Positions 55,232 to 64,000 of a DNA stretch of 64,000 nucleotides are shown piece after piece. How positions within the stretch are numbered: position 1 is the stretch's first letter; every line of letters begins with the position of its first letter. A model generated the notes under the pieces. It was given only the letters and a program-made list of their open reading frames with translations, was not told the DNA's origin and searched no databases. Origin of the DNA: Exiguobacterium sp. Leaf196 (GTDB lineage Bacteria > Bacillota > Bacilli > Exiguobacteriales > Exiguobacteriaceae); contig NZ_LMPV01000006.1 of NCBI RefSeq assembly GCF_001423965.1, positions 62,001 through 126,000 on the forward strand, given 5' to 3'. The position numbers and the translations under genes were made by a program.

Positions 55232-55648
55232 TTAGACATTAACTGGCTGTCCTTGAAACCAAAGACCAAGCTCACGCTCCGCACTTTCGATACTGTCTGA
55301 ACCATGAATGACGTTCTCACTCATCGTGTTCGCAAAATCACCACGGATCGTTCCAGGTGCTGCTTCAAGTGGTTTTGTTTTTCCGATCATCAAACGAGAA
55401 ACGGCAACGACGTCTGCCCCTTCAACACGCAAAGCGACGACAGGACCTGACGTCAGGAAAGTGACCAACTCTCCAAAGAATGGTTTCTCCGCATGTTCCT
55501 CGTAGTGTGCTTTTGCGAGTTCTTCTGTGACGTTCATCATTTTCATTTCACGAATGATGAATCCTTTGCGTTCGATCCGTCCGATGATTTCCCCAATCAA
55601 TCCACGTTCTACGCCATCCGGTTTGACCATTAAAAATGTCTGTTCCAT
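55232..55648 (-). CDS. ndk: Nucleoside diphosphate kinase
   Basis: A 138-residue enzyme that moves the gamma phosphate among nucleoside di- and triphosphates. The phosphorylated histidine motif NVIHGSDS and [15 protein letters not shown] are intact. RBS AGGGGG precedes the ATG. Upstream lies a cre-like sequence TGTAAGCGCTTTTC on the minus strand (12 of 14). Between hepT and cheR as in B. subtilis. Confidence 0.96.
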   Translation of the reverse strand: MEQTFLMVKPDGVERGLIGEIIGRIERKGFIIREMKMMNVTEELAKAHYEEHAEKPFFGELVTFLTSGPVVALRVEGADVVAVSRLMIGKTKPLEAAPGTIRGDFANTMSENVIHGSDSIESAERELGLWFQGQPVNV

Positions 55649-55741
55649 CTCTAGTTCCCCCTATGAAATGCTTTTAGAAAAGCGCTTACATAGTCAGTTT
55701 ACTGGCTTTTTAGAAGAACAGCAAGAAATTTTTGACAATCT

Positions 55742-56704
55742 TTATCCTTTTCGTTTACCAACGTAGCGCGCCACTTCTTCGAGCGATCGTTTAGCGGAAG
55801 ATTTAGGTAAGGGTTCGAGCCGGTTGATGGCACGACGAATGTAAAGATCGACCGTTCGTTGTGTTCGTTCGAGGGCACCTGAAGTTTGAAGAAATGCTAG
55901 CAATGGTGCAACTTCTTCATGGGTAGGCATCGTCTCGATTTTCGAAAGACTTTCGTAAAAGGCAGCATCTTCCGCTCCATAAAAGACGGGTAACGTCTTA
56001 TGTCCATGACGTAGATCCTCTGCCACTGGCTTACCAAGTTGCGTTCGATTCGCTGTGAAGTCAAGCAAATCATCAGCAATCTGAAAAGCGAGTCCGATAT
56101 CTCGTCCAAACAGTCGTAACGCTTTCGTATCGGCCGCTGAACAATTCGCAACGATTGCACCTAGATGGCAACTTGCTTCAATGAGAATGGCTGTTTTTCG
56201 TTCAATTCGTTTGATATAACGTTTAATCGACTGTTCCCAATCATATTGATCATAGATCTGTTCAATCTCACCCTCGCAAATTTCACGCATCGTATGGACC
56301 ATGACTTGGACCAGCTCTGGTTTTCCGACTTCTCCAATCAACCGAATCGCTTCCCCAAACAAATAATTGCCTGAATAAAGCGCCACTTCTTCATCGAAGT
56401 ATTGCATAACGGTCGGTTTTCCTCGTCGTAGTTCAGCGTCATCAATGACATCATCGTGTACAAGCGATGCCATATGGACGAGCTCAAGACTTGCTGCTAC
56501 ACGGATCAGTTCATCTCGATCTGCCTCACCGAATTTAGAGGCTAACAATACGAACGCTGGTCGAATCCGTTTTCCACCAGCTTTCAGCAGTTGTTTTCCT
56601 GCTGCATCAATCGTTGGTTCCTCCGAAGCGATATGACTGATCAGAAAACGATCGACTAAATTAACTTCCTTCGTGACATCACGGTAGATGGAATGCAGTG
56701 ACAT
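55742..56704 (-). CDS. hepT: Heptaprenyl diphosphate synthase component II
   Basis: A 320-residue all-trans polyprenyl synthase making the menaquinone side chain together with HepS. The two aspartate-rich motifs VHDDVIDDAELRRG and DDLLDFTANRTQLGKP are present. ATG at 56704 lies one base past the menG stop. Chain length C35 is assumed from the hepS-hepT pairing. Confidence 0.94.
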   Translation of the reverse strand: MSLHSIYRDVTKEVNLVDRFLISHIASEEPTIDAAGKQLLKAGGKRIRPAFVLLASKFGEADRDELIRVAASLELVHMASLVHDDVIDDAELRRGKPTVMQYFDEEVALYSGNYLFGEAIRLIGEVGKPELVQVMVHTMREICEGEIEQIYDQYDWEQSIKRYIKRIERKTAILIEASCHLGAIVANCSAADTKALRLFGRDIGLAFQIADDLLDFTANRTQLGKPVAEDLRHGHKTLPVFYGAEDAAFYESLSKIETMPTHEEVAPLLAFLQTSGALERTQRTVDLYIRRAINRLEPLPKSSAKRSLEEVARYVGKRKG

Positions 56705-56705
56705 C

Positions 56706-57413
56706 TCACCACTTCTTCCCAAGGTGCATCGCAGCAGCCCCACCCGCGAATGCTTTGACTTCCACTTGCATGAAGCCTGCCTGTTCGAAGAGTTGTTTCA
56801 GTTCGACACGGTCGAGGAACACTTCCGTTGATTCTTGTAACCAGTTGTATTGATCATACGATTTAGCAAGCAAACGACCTACTTGTGGCATGATTTTTCC
56901 AAAGTATAGCGAATATGCTTCTCGGAAAATCGGTGCCGTCGGTTGACTCGTTTCCAGACAGACGACCGTTCCACCTGGTTTTAAGACGCGATGCATCTCT
57001 TTAATGACCTGAAGGTAATCAGGAACGTTCCGTAAACCGAAACCAATTGTCACGAAATCAAATGAGTTGTCACCAAACGGTAAATCCATCGCATTTCCGT
57101 GAATCAATTCGATGTTTTTCATATCGAGCGCTTCTACTTTCTCCACGCCGACTTTTAACATGTTCTCTGAAAAATCAAGTCCCTTGATGACACCAGTCGG
57201 ACCGGCTGCTTTTGCCAGTTGAATCGTCCAGTCTGCCGTTCCACAACAAAGATCAAGACATTTAGCACCTGGGAAGACTTGCATCCGGCGCATCGTTTCG
57301 CGTCTCCACAATTTATGCAGTCGGAAGCTGATGACTGAATTCATTTGATCATAGTTCGTTGATATCGATTGGAACACTTCATACACTTTTTTTTCTTTAT
57401 CTTTTGTCTGCAC
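56706..57413 (-). CDS. menG: Demethylmenaquinone methyltransferase
   Basis: A 235-residue SAM-dependent UbiE/MenG enzyme doing the last step of menaquinone synthesis. [34 protein letters not shown] and [11 protein letters not shown] are clear. The GTG at 57413, with AAAGGGTGAG eight bases ahead, matches the family start; a longer TTG frame is possible. Between hepS and hepT. Confidence 0.95.
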   Translation of the reverse strand: MQTKDKEKKVYEVFQSISTNYDQMNSVISFRLHKLWRRETMRRMQVFPGAKCLDLCCGTADWTIQLAKAAGPTGVIKGLDFSENMLKVGVEKVEALDMKNIELIHGNAMDLPFGDNSFDFVTIGFGLRNVPDYLQVIKEMHRVLKPGGTVVCLETSQPTAPIFREAYSLYFGKIMPQVGRLLAKSYDQYNWLQESTEVFLDRVELKQLFEQAGFMQVEVKAFAGGAAAMHLGKKW

Positions 57414-57435
57414 ACTGCTCACCCTTTCCAAGATC

Positions 57436-58014
57436 TCATGCTACCGCCATCTGTTCGAGATGCGATAACAGTAATTTCTGTGCGACCAGATCTAGCTGCT
57501 CTGCCTGTTGTTGAATGATCTGCCGTCCTTGTCGTGTCAGCCATTCTCGTTTGGTGATTGCCGCGAGTCCTTGCATTAATCCGAACTCTGCTGTTAACCA
57601 TAAGAGAACCCGTTCTTCCGTTGATTCATAGTTCATTTCGTGTAAGGCACACTTCGCTTCATTGACACGTTGAATGGTCCGTCCGAGTGAGACAAGAACC
57701 TCTTTCGGCAAACCCGCTAATTGTTCGAAGAAGTAGCTCGAGAAAAGATCTCCAGCTAATACAAGAAGCTGTCTTTCCTTCGAACCGCGTAATGTTTTAC
57801 TGACGCGTTCATGCAGACGTAAAGCGACTTGTGCGAAATGAATCGCTTTGACGAGTGCTTCTGAATCTAGCTTGTCATGTTGAGCGACATCAATCAACCA
57901 ACGGATCTGTTCACGATCGATGGAAGGGAAATCCACATGTCGAGCCAATCGTGTCGTTTGTTTAGTGGTGAGTGCAGTGATGATTTCATCCACGCGCAGC
58001 TCATGTTGTTCCAT
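57436..58014 (-). CDS. hepS: Heptaprenyl diphosphate synthase component I
   Basis: A 192-residue non-catalytic partner needed for HepT activity. It has the helical HEPPP_synt_1 look, with [34 protein letters not shown] (the most conserved part) and [12 protein letters not shown] at 58014 follows GGGGGGT. It is followed by menG and hepT. Confidence 0.9.
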   Translation of the reverse strand: MEQHELRVDEIITALTTKQTTRLARHVDFPSIDREQIRWLIDVAQHDKLDSEALVKAIHFAQVALRLHERVSKTLRGSKERQLLVLAGDLFSSYFFEQLAGLPKEVLVSLGRTIQRVNEAKCALHEMNYESTEERVLLWLTAEFGLMQGLAAITKREWLTRQGRQIIQQQAEQLDLVAQKLLLSHLEQMAVA

Positions 58015-58111
58015 GCTTTTACCCCCCGATCTCCAGTGCCATCTCGTTGATGGACGTTCTTCTTTTTTAATATACCATAATCGGCGGGCTTTCACGCTTC
58101 TGAATGTCCAC

Positions 58112-58143
58112 AAAAAAGCCGCCCGAGAAAATCTCGGGCGACT
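58112..58143 (-). terminator. Terminator of hbs
   Basis: CGCCCGAGA / TCTCGGGCG, then GGCTTTTTT on the minus strand, directly past the hbs stop. Confidence 0.88.
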
Positions 58144-58154
58144 ATGTAGCCGGA

Positions 58155-58427
58155 TTACTTCACAGCATCTTTCAATGCTTTACCTGGTTTGAAGGCAGGT
58201 ACTTTGCTTGCTGGAATCTCGATATCTTCTTTCGTACGTGGGTTGCGACCTTTACGGGCTGCACGCTCACGGACTTCGAAGTTACCAAATCCAATCAATT
58301 GGACTTTCTCTCCAGACTGAAGTGTCTCAGTGATCGATTCGAATGTTGATTCAACAACTTTCGTCACGTCTTTTTTTGTAAGACCTGATTTTTCGACGAC
58401 TGCTTGAATGAGTTCAGTTTTGTTCAT
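58155..58427 (-). CDS. hbs: DNA-binding protein HU
   Basis: A 90-residue histone-like protein that bends and compacts [19 protein letters not shown] at the N-terminus, the [19 protein letters not shown] arm and the C-terminal [14 protein letters not shown] are typical. GGGAGGGGGTGA lies ahead of the ATG. The strong promoter (below) suits high expression. It stands between yphF and hepS, where B. subtilis also has spoIVA, folE and mtrB. Confidence 0.97.
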   Translation of the reverse strand: MNKTELIQAVVEKSGLTKKDVTKVVESTFESITETLQSGEKVQLIGFGNFEVRERAARKGRNPRTKEDIEIPASKVPAFKPGKALKDAVK

Positions 58428-58463
58428 TACTTTCACCCCCTCCCAATCACTTCTTCGAGGGTA

Positions 58464-58492
58464 ATCATACCCTATAAACGTTGCTATTACAA
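58464..58492 (-). promoter_or_regulatory. SigA promoter of hbs
   Basis: Minus strand TTGTAA, exactly 17-base spacer, TATGAT, about 40 bases before the hbs start. Confidence 0.7.
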
Positions 58493-58512
58493 CATTTTCG
58501 TGTAAATAACGT

Positions 58513-59247
58513 TCAATTTTCAGATTCTTCGCTCGATTTCTCTGAAAACACAGGTTCGCCTTTTTCGTTTATCGTGTAGCTTTGAGAATAGGCAGGAACA
58601 AATGGTTGATCTTCATAAAGCAAATACCGAATATCCCGACCGACTTTCGGCTTTTTCTTCGCAGTTTGTACAGCTTTCTTCAACTCTGGCAAATAGTTGA
58701 TGAAAAGACGACCTTGACCATCGACATAGATCGATAGCTTTTCATCTGAGTACGGACTTGGGACAGTCGGTTCTTTTTTGATGAATAACTTTTTATAGTC
58801 AAGGGTAAACTGATTTTTTCCGATGGAGCCTTTAAATGGGTACTTATCATTCTTCTTACGATACGCATCAATTCGGACTTGAAGCTTCTGTAGTTCTTCC
58901 GCGACAAGCAAATCCATCAATTTGACAGTCGGCTTCGTCTCAACGTCGACCAACAAATAGATGAATGTTCCCCCACCTTCGAAACTGTTCGTTGGTGGAT
59001 CACTCATATAACGAGGTATCAGACGGCCCAGTTCGATTTGATAACGTTCCATGAGTGGCGTATCTGCCTCCATCGTTTTGATCGGCAAAACACCTGTGTC
59101 TTTCTGGTATGCATCGACGGCATCCTGAACGGTACGTAATTGTTGCGGATACGGCACGCGGTTCGACGGTTTCTGGCTGTCCGGAAAGAGACAACCTGAT
59201 AATAACGTCACCGGAATGAGCATGAGTAGTACGAACCACTTTTTCAT
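58513..59247 (-). CDS. yphF: Predicted lipoprotein YphF
   Basis: A 244-residue exported lipoprotein: signal peptide then lipobox LLSGC at about residue 19. The rest has [20 protein letters not shown]-type and matches YphF of B. subtilis, beside yphE and gpsA. Function unknown. ATG at 59247 overlaps the yphE stop by four bases; the longer frame inside gpsA's neighbour is ignored. Confidence 0.82.
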   Translation of the reverse strand: MKKWFVLLMLIPVTLLSGCLFPDSQKPSNRVPYPQQLRTVQDAVDAYQKDTGVLPIKTMEADTPLMERYQIELGRLIPRYMSDPPTNSFEGGGTFIYLLVDVETKPTVKLMDLLVAEELQKLQVRIDAYRKKNDKYPFKGSIGKNQFTLDYKKLFIKKEPTVPSPYSDEKLSIYVDGQGRLFINYLPELKKAVQTAKKKPKVGRDIRYLLYEDQPFVPAYSQSYTINEKGEPVFSEKSSEESEN

Positions 59248-59450
59248 GCGCTCGGTCCCGCCATGACGATAAATACCATGATGATCGACGCAACGATGAA
59301 ACAAACGAATGCCAAGGTTGACACGAGAATCTGCCAAATCCCTTTCAACTTCGTCCGACTGACCGTGACCAGCAAGACACTGATCGCAAAGAGTCCGATG
59401 CCAGCGAACGAAATCCACATTTTTAATAATCCTGGACTCAAGGTTTCCAC
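59244..59450 (-). CDS. yphE: Small membrane protein YphE (DUF2768)
   Basis: A 68-residue protein with two transmembrane helices (WISFAGIGLFAISVLLVTVS and LVSTLAFVCFIVASIIMVFI) matching DUF2768/YphE. GTG start at 59450 after GGAG is close; an internal ATG at residue 11 (after AGGA) could also serve. Stop overlaps yphF (ATGA). Just after gpsA. Confidence 0.75.
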   Translation of the reverse strand: METLSPGLLKMWISFAGIGLFAISVLLVTVSRTKLKGIWQILVSTLAFVCFIVASIIMVFIVMAGPSA

Positions 59451-59459
59451 CCCACTCCG

Positions 59460-60485
59460 TTAATCTTTCGTCGTGAAGAGATGCTCGATCTCATTTTTTT
59501 GTGGTCGTTGCATCAACTTTTTGACTTCTTCTTCCGGTGTATGACCGTCAAAGAGAACATGGTATAAAGCAGAAGTAATTGGGAGTTCACATTGTTTCGA
59601 CTCTGCTAGATCATATGCAGCTTGTGTCGCACGAACACCTTCTACGACCATTCCCATGTTTTCAAGCACTGTCTCTAGTTTTTCTCCTCGACCGATGGCA
59701 TTTCCCGCACGCCAATTTCGGCTATGGACAGAAGTACAAGTGACGATTAAGTCACCCATTCCTGTCAAGCCGGTGAACGTCATTGGGTTTGCCCCAAGCA
59801 TCGTTCCAAGACGAGCCATCTCGACCATTCCACGCGTAATCAAGGCTGCCTTGGCATTGTCCCCATAACCGAGACCATCTGTCATACCCGCAGCAAGTGC
59901 AATGATATTCTTCAGTGCTCCACCGAGTTCTGCCCCGATGATGTCCGCATTGAGGTAGACACGGAAGTTTTCATTCGTAAACAATTCCTGCACACGACCA
60001 GCCTCTTCTAAATCATCCGATGCAACGGTCACCGTCGTCGGTTTACGTAACGCAACCTCTTCAGCATGTGAAGGACCTGTCAAGACACAAACCGCTTTAC
60101 GTTTCGCCGGGTCGACCTCTGCTTCGATCAACTCAGACAATCGAAGATGTGTCTTCGGTTCGATTCCTTTTGATGCATGAATCAGGACGACTGGTTCTGT
60201 CAATAGTTCATTTAATTGACGAGAAACCGCACGAATCGCAGATGACGGTGTCACGATCAAAATATGTGTTGCGCCTTCGACCGCCACTTTGAGATCCGTC
60301 GTCGCCTTCAATGATTGTGGCAACACGACGCCCGGCAAGAATTGCGCATTTTCATGATGCTCATTGATACGGTCGACATTTGTTTGTTCACGACCGTAAA
60401 GAATGACTTCCTGATCATTATCGGCTAAGACGAGCGAGAGCGCTGTTCCCCAGCTTCCTGCTCCGATGACAGCGATTTTGGTCAT
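59460..60485 (-). CDS. gpsA: Glycerol-3-phosphate dehydrogenase [NAD(P)+]
   Basis: A 341-residue enzyme making sn-glycerol-3-phosphate for membrane lipids. AVIGAGSWGTALSLVL (dinucleotide site), LIHASKGIE, ALKNIIALAAGMTDGLGYGDNAK and GLTGMGDLIVTCTS are conserved. It lies 14 bases past der, as in B. subtilis. Operon der-gpsA-yphE-yphF. Confidence 0.96.
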   Translation of the reverse strand: MTKIAVIGAGSWGTALSLVLADNDQEVILYGREQTNVDRINEHHENAQFLPGVVLPQSLKATTDLKVAVEGATHILIVTPSSAIRAVSRQLNELLTEPVVLIHASKGIEPKTHLRLSELIEAEVDPAKRKAVCVLTGPSHAEEVALRKPTTVTVASDDLEEAGRVQELFTNENFRVYLNADIIGAELGGALKNIIALAAGMTDGLGYGDNAKAALITRGMVEMARLGTMLGANPMTFTGLTGMGDLIVTCTSVHSRNWRAGNAIGRGEKLETVLENMGMVVEGVRATQAAYDLAESKQCELPITSALYHVLFDGHTPEEEVKKLMQRPQKNEIEHLFTTKD

Positions 60486-60499
60486 ACTGAATCACCTCA

Positions 60500-61810
60500 T
60501 TATTGTTTTTGACGAGCTAAAATCCGGATTGGTGTACCTGTGAAATCAAATGCCTCCCGAATCCGGTTCTCGAGATATCGTTTATAAGAGAAGTGAAGCA
60601 ATTCTGGATCATTGACGAACAAGACGAACGTTGGCGGACGCGACGCGACCTGAGTCGCATAGTTAATCCGTAAACGAACTCCTTTATCTGTCGGCGCAGG
60701 GTTCATAGCGACAGCATCGACGATGACATCGTTCAAGACACTTGTCTGAATCCGTTGCGCATGACTGTGCGCTGCTTGCTGAATGACTGGTAATAACGTT
60801 TGTAAACGACGTTTTGTTTTTGCTGAGACGAAGACGATTGGTGCATAGTCAAGGAAACGGAATTCTTCCCGAATCTCTTCTTGCATCTTTTTCATCGTCT
60901 TATCATCTTTTTCAACAGCATCCCATTTATTGACGACAATGATGACCGCGCGACCTGCTTCATGGGCATATCCTGCTACTTTTTTATCTTGTTCGATGAT
61001 ACCTTCTTCACCATCAAGAACAACACAGACGACATCTGCTCGTTCGATTGCTTTTTGAGCACGCATGACACTAAAGCGTTCTGTCGATTCATAGACTTTC
61101 CCGCGTTTTCGCATCCCTGCCGTATCGATGATGACGTATTCTTGTTCATCCCGCGTAAATGGTGTATCGATTGCATCACGTGTTGTACCAGCGATATTCG
61201 AGACGATGACACGCTCTTCACCAAGAATCGAGTTCGTCATACTTGATTTCCCGACGTTTGGACGACCAATCAAGGCAAACTTAATCGTACTTTCGTCATA
61301 TTCCAACTCTTCTTTATCTGGTGCTAATTCAAGGACACGGTCGAGTAAATCACCAAGTCCAAGACCATGTGTACCAGAAATCGGGAATAAGTCCCCGAAT
61401 CCAAGAGAGTAGAATTCATACATTAAATCACGCATCTCAAAATTATCCACTTTATTGACAGCTACGACGACTGGTTTGTTCGAACGGAACAACATGTTCG
61501 CGACTTCCTCATCCGCTGCTGTGATTCCTTCGCGTCCGTTCACCATGAAAATGATGACGTCCGCTTCATCAATGGCGAGCTCCGCCTGATGACGCATCAT
61601 TTGAAGTAGGGGCTCATCCCCAACTTCGATTCCACCTGTATCAATCAAATGAAAATGACGATTCAGCCATTCTCCAGTTCCGTAAATACGGTCGCGGGTA
61701 ACGCCTGGCTTGTCTTCTACGATTGAAACCCGATCTCCAATCACCCGGTTAAAAATCGTCGACTTTCCGATATTTGGGCGACCTACGATCGCCACGACTG
61801 GAATTGCCAT
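60500..61810 (-). CDS. der: Ribosome biogenesis GTPase Der (EngA)
   Basis: A 436-residue protein with two tandem G domains acting in 50S ribosome assembly. G1 motifs GRPNIGKST (first) and GRPNVGKSS (second), DTGG and DTAG, NKVD and NKWD are visible, then the KH-like C-terminal domain (about 345-436). Its own extended -10 promoter lies upstream. Confidence 0.96.
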   Translation of the reverse strand: MAIPVVAIVGRPNIGKSTIFNRVIGDRVSIVEDKPGVTRDRIYGTGEWLNRHFHLIDTGGIEVGDEPLLQMMRHQAELAIDEADVIIFMVNGREGITAADEEVANMLFRSNKPVVVAVNKVDNFEMRDLMYEFYSLGFGDLFPISGTHGLGLGDLLDRVLELAPDKEELEYDESTIKFALIGRPNVGKSSMTNSILGEERVIVSNIAGTTRDAIDTPFTRDEQEYVIIDTAGMRKRGKVYESTERFSVMRAQKAIERADVVCVVLDGEEGIIEQDKKVAGYAHEAGRAVIIVVNKWDAVEKDDKTMKKMQEEIREEFRFLDYAPIVFVSAKTKRRLQTLLPVIQQAAHSHAQRIQTSVLNDVIVDAVAMNPAPTDKGVRLRINYATQVASRPPTFVLFVNDPELLHFSYKRYLENRIREAFDFTGTPIRILARQKQ

Positions 61811-61851
61811 CCCAACACCTTCTTTCTCTTCTCTCGCTTCATAGCCGTTCT

Positions 61852-61860
61852 ATTGTATCA
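61852..61860 (-). promoter_or_regulatory. Extended -10 promoter of der
   Basis: Minus strand TGATACAAT (TGN plus TACAAT) about 40 bases before the der start, no good -35. Confidence 0.45.
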
Positions 61861-61894
61861 AATCAAACTCTCATATACCATAACAAACCGCATA

Positions 61895-61923
61895 TAAAAA
61901 GCGGACACGCTTGTGTCCGCTTT
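61895..61923 (-). terminator. Terminator of the S1-like gene
   Basis: AAAGCGGACAC / GTGTCCGCTTT, four-base loop, T-run on the minus strand. Confidence 0.85.
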
Positions 61924-61933
61924 GTGTCATCCT

Positions 61934-63067
61934 TTATTCTTTCGTCTCTGAATCGTCTTCTGTCAAGTCAGCGACAGAAAATCCTTCTGATTGATTCGAG
62001 TAATCCGAATAGTCCTCAGAAGACCCTTCTTCCTCTTCGAGAACACGTGTCGAGAGCGAGATCTTGTGCTCATCAAGACGCACTTCAAGTACCTTCGCTT
62101 CAATTTCTTGTCCTTCTTCAAGTACTTCTGAAGGCGATCCGATATGACGGTTCGCGATTTGTGAAATATGCAAAAGCCCTTCTACCTGCGGTGCAAGCTC
62201 AATGAAGGCACCGAACTGGACAAGACGACGTACGCGTCCTTTGACAATATCCCCAGCTTCGATTTTCCCTTCCATCTGTTGCCATGGACCCGGTTGTGTT
62301 TCCTTGATCGACAACTTAACCTTTTCTGTATCACGGTCGACGCCAAGTACTTTGACTTCGACTTTCTGACCTTCCGTGACGATGTCCGAAGGACGTTCGA
62401 CACGATGGTGTGCCATTTCCGAGATATGAACGAGACCATCGACGCCACCGATGTCAACGAAAGCACCGAAATCTGTCAATCGTTGGACTGTTCCTTCTAG
62501 AACTTGCCCCACTTCTAGATTTTCGAGTGTCTCTTTTTTCTTCGCGTTCAATTCACCTTCAACGACGGCTTTGTGCGAGAGAATGACACGGTTCTTCTCT
62601 TGATCGAGTTCAACGACCTTGACGTCAATCGAACGACCGATGTAATCCGAGAAGTCCTCGACGTAATGCCGCTCGACAAGCGACGCTGGGATGAATCCAC
62701 GGACACCGATATCAACGACGAGACCACCTTTAACGATGTCTTTCACGACAACTTCAAAGATCTCACCTGATTTATACTTCTCTTCAACTTGCTCCCACGC
62801 TTTAAGTGCATCAATTTCTCGTTTTGAGACGACGACCTCTTCATCCGTGATTTTCTTGACCTTCACTTGTAGTTCATCTCCGACGTTCAACACACCACGA
62901 ATATCATCGAGATGGAGACTCGATACTTCGCTGATCGGTAAGATGGCTTCTGTTTTATATCCGATATCAATGAGTGCTTGCTTGTCTTCAATTTTCACGA
63001 CCATTCCGGTAACTACCTGGTCCCGATGAATTTCAAAATCAGGCATATCTTTCATTTCTTCGACCAT
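61934..63067 (-). CDS. ypfD: Ribosomal protein S1-like RNA-binding protein (YpfD)
   Basis: A 377-residue protein with four S1 OB-fold repeats (about 15-85, 100-170, 185-255 and 270-345) and an acidic tail. VKIEDKQALIDIGYKTEAIL, VVDIGVRGFIPASLV, FVDIGGVDGLVHISEMAH and FIELAPQVEGLLHISQIA are visible. Six-domain S1 is longer; Firmicutes carry this shorter YpfD form, of uncertain ribosome binding. RBS GAGGAGGT nine bases ahead of the ATG. Confidence 0.92.
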   Translation of the reverse strand: MVEEMKDMPDFEIHRDQVVTGMVVKIEDKQALIDIGYKTEAILPISEVSSLHLDDIRGVLNVGDELQVKVKKITDEEVVVSKREIDALKAWEQVEEKYKSGEIFEVVVKDIVKGGLVVDIGVRGFIPASLVERHYVEDFSDYIGRSIDVKVVELDQEKNRVILSHKAVVEGELNAKKKETLENLEVGQVLEGTVQRLTDFGAFVDIGGVDGLVHISEMAHHRVERPSDIVTEGQKVEVKVLGVDRDTEKVKLSIKETQPGPWQQMEGKIEAGDIVKGRVRRLVQFGAFIELAPQVEGLLHISQIANRHIGSPSEVLEEGQEIEAKVLEVRLDEHKISLSTRVLEEEEGSSEDYSDYSNQSEGFSVADLTEDDSETKE

Positions 63068-63105
63068 TCCAAAACAACCTCCTCACGATGAGTACAAGAA
63101 ACGCC

Positions 63106-63117
63106 TGACACGTGTCA
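63106..63117. repeat. Perfect palindrome TGACACGTGTCA
   Basis: A 12-base perfect palindrome, about 40 bases upstream of the ypfD start; on the minus strand its first half with a preceding T gives TTGACA, a -35-like hexamer. Possible operator, otherwise unexplained. Confidence 0.4.
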
Positions 63118-63169
63118 ATGCGTTTATCCTGCTTCTAACTTCTTACAATTCTGACTATTTGTCAAGGTA

Positions 63170-63769
63170 TTAAGCGTGATTGAAGTAGACGGATTTGATT
63201 TCGTCCATGATTCGATCAGAAATCGCTTTCGCAGCACCACGTTGATCACGTAAATCCGAAATATCGACCGGTTTTCCGATCGCGACGCGCATTCGTTTGA
63301 ATGGGCGATACGATCCAATGATGGCAATCGGTAAAATCTGAGCATTCGATCGTAAGGCGAAGAACCCTACACCGGGTTGTGCTGATGTGAATTCTCCTGG
63401 AGCAGAACGCGTTCCTTCTGGGAAAATGCCAACAGTCTCATCCGTATTTAACAGCTCGATCGTCCGTTTCAAGGCTTGACGGTCCCCTTGACCACGACCG
63501 ACAGGATAGGTTCCTGCCGCAATCATCAGCTGCTTTAAGGCAGGGACTTTAAACAACTCCTCCTTCGCCATATAACGAACCGAACGTTTCGGTGGAATCG
63601 CACTGACGAGGAAGACGGGATCCCAATTTGAACTGTGGTTGGCACAGATGAGTAAGGAACCGTCTTTCGGAATATTCTCTTGCCCCGTCACCTTCAATCG
63701 GAAGACTGTTTTGGCTATGACCCAGACGACAAACCGCGCAATCCGATAAACGGTATCTTGACGTTTCAT
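63170..63769 (-). CDS. plsC: 1-acyl-sn-glycerol-3-phosphate acyltransferase
   Basis: A 199-residue membrane-associated enzyme making phosphatidic acid. The catalytic [11 protein letters not shown] (HX4D), [11 protein letters not shown] and [10 protein letters not shown] (EGTR) motifs are intact, with an N-terminal hydrophobic segment. Overlaps the cmk stop by four bases. With gpsA nearby, it supplies phospholipid precursors. Confidence 0.92.
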   Translation of the reverse strand: MKRQDTVYRIARFVVWVIAKTVFRLKVTGQENIPKDGSLLICANHSSNWDPVFLVSAIPPKRSVRYMAKEELFKVPALKQLMIAAGTYPVGRGQGDRQALKRTIELLNTDETVGIFPEGTRSAPGEFTSAQPGVGFFALRSNAQILPIAIIGSYRPFKRMRVAIGKPVDISDLRDQRGAAKAISDRIMDEIKSVYFNHA

Positions 63770-63999
63770 TTTAGAACACCTTCCGCTAGTTCCATCAGGC
63801 GAACAACGACTTGATCAATCGTCATCTCTGTCGTATCTAGATATAATGCGTCGTCTGCTTGGCGTAGAGGAGAGACTTCACGTTCACTGTCCCGTTTGTC
63901 CCGCAGCGCGATTTCTTCTTGAAGAACTGTGATATCGCTATCCATCCCACGCGCGATGTTCTCCCGGTGCCTTCTAGCTGCACGCTCTTCCACAGTTGC
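63766..63999 (-). CDS. cmk: Cytidylate kinase, C-terminal end
   Basis: About 77 C-terminal residues of a protein usually of about 224; the rest is beyond the window. The codons upstream of 63993 are open (A-T-V-E-E-R), so the GTG there is not a start. [20 protein letters not shown] and LYLDTTEM match the CMP-kinase C-terminus, including the LID-like arginine region. It phosphorylates CMP and dCMP. Upstream of plsC and ypfD as in B. subtilis. Confidence 0.93.
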   Translation of the reverse strand, partial: ATVEERAARRHRENIARGMDSDITVLQEEIALRDKRDSEREVSPLRQADDALYLDTTEMTIDQVVVRLMELAEGVLK

Positions 64000-64000
64000 C

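Overview
The window is a 64 kb piece of a chromosome from a low-to-moderate GC Firmicute of the Bacillales. Gene order closely follows the Bacillus subtilis stretch running from cmk back through gpsA, hbs, menaquinone, aro, qcr, bshA-cca-birA-panBCD, dinG, asnS-dnaD-nth, recU-ponA, mrfAB and gpsB. Sporulation genes expected in that stretch (spoIVA between hbs and yphF) are absent, and so are folE/mtrB and the trp operon. This pattern fits a non-sporulating relative such as Exiguobacterium; the genus is my inference from gene content and protein resemblance. No rRNA, tRNA, CRISPR array, insertion sequence or prophage was seen. Most genes lie on the minus strand.

Layout: 1-8 kb holds thyA-folA, a GGDEF diguanylate cyclase, fumC, a CNNM/CBS membrane protein and an operon of a YhaM-like nuclease, a CobW GTPase and an RNase H-like protein. 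8-21 kb is the most accessory-looking part: an unknown gene under a probable CcpA operator, a phage-type dCMP deaminase, xpaC-telA, a sodium symporter, an osmolyte ABC transporter coupled to a lipid kinase, a secreted 3D-domain wall protein behind probable WalR boxes, a Nudix hydrolase and an FAD monooxygenase. 21-30 kb is gpsB-ypsA-mrfB-mrfA (DNA repair and division) and recU-ponA, where the PBP has a 17-copy five-residue repeat tail.

30-43 kb has a lone DUF3800 gene with a structured intergenic region, then nth-dnaD-asnS-aspB-ypmB-ypmA-dinG and panBCD behind an attenuator-like leader, then birA-cca-bshA. 43-50 kb carries a YitT protein, YugP protease, ypjA and the menaquinol:cytochrome c reductase genes qcrABC with ypiF, ypiB and ypiA. 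50-58 kb has aroA-aroB-aroC-cheR-ndk-hepT-menG-hepS and hbs. 58-64 kb has yphF-yphE-gpsA, der, rpsA-like ypfD, plsC and the end of cmk.

Functionally the window is mainly core metabolism: thymidylate/folate, pantothenate, shikimate, menaquinone and respiration (hepST/menG feeding qcrABC), bacillithiol, cell wall synthesis and division (ponA, gpsB, the 3D protein), DNA repair (mrfAB, recU, nth, dinG) and translation/ribosome assembly (asnS, der, S1). I found no clear undescribed multi-gene defence or mobile system. The strongest leads are the panB leader attenuator, the structured segment next to the DUF3800 gene, the WalR box cluster, and the CcpA-type operator on a gene of unknown function.
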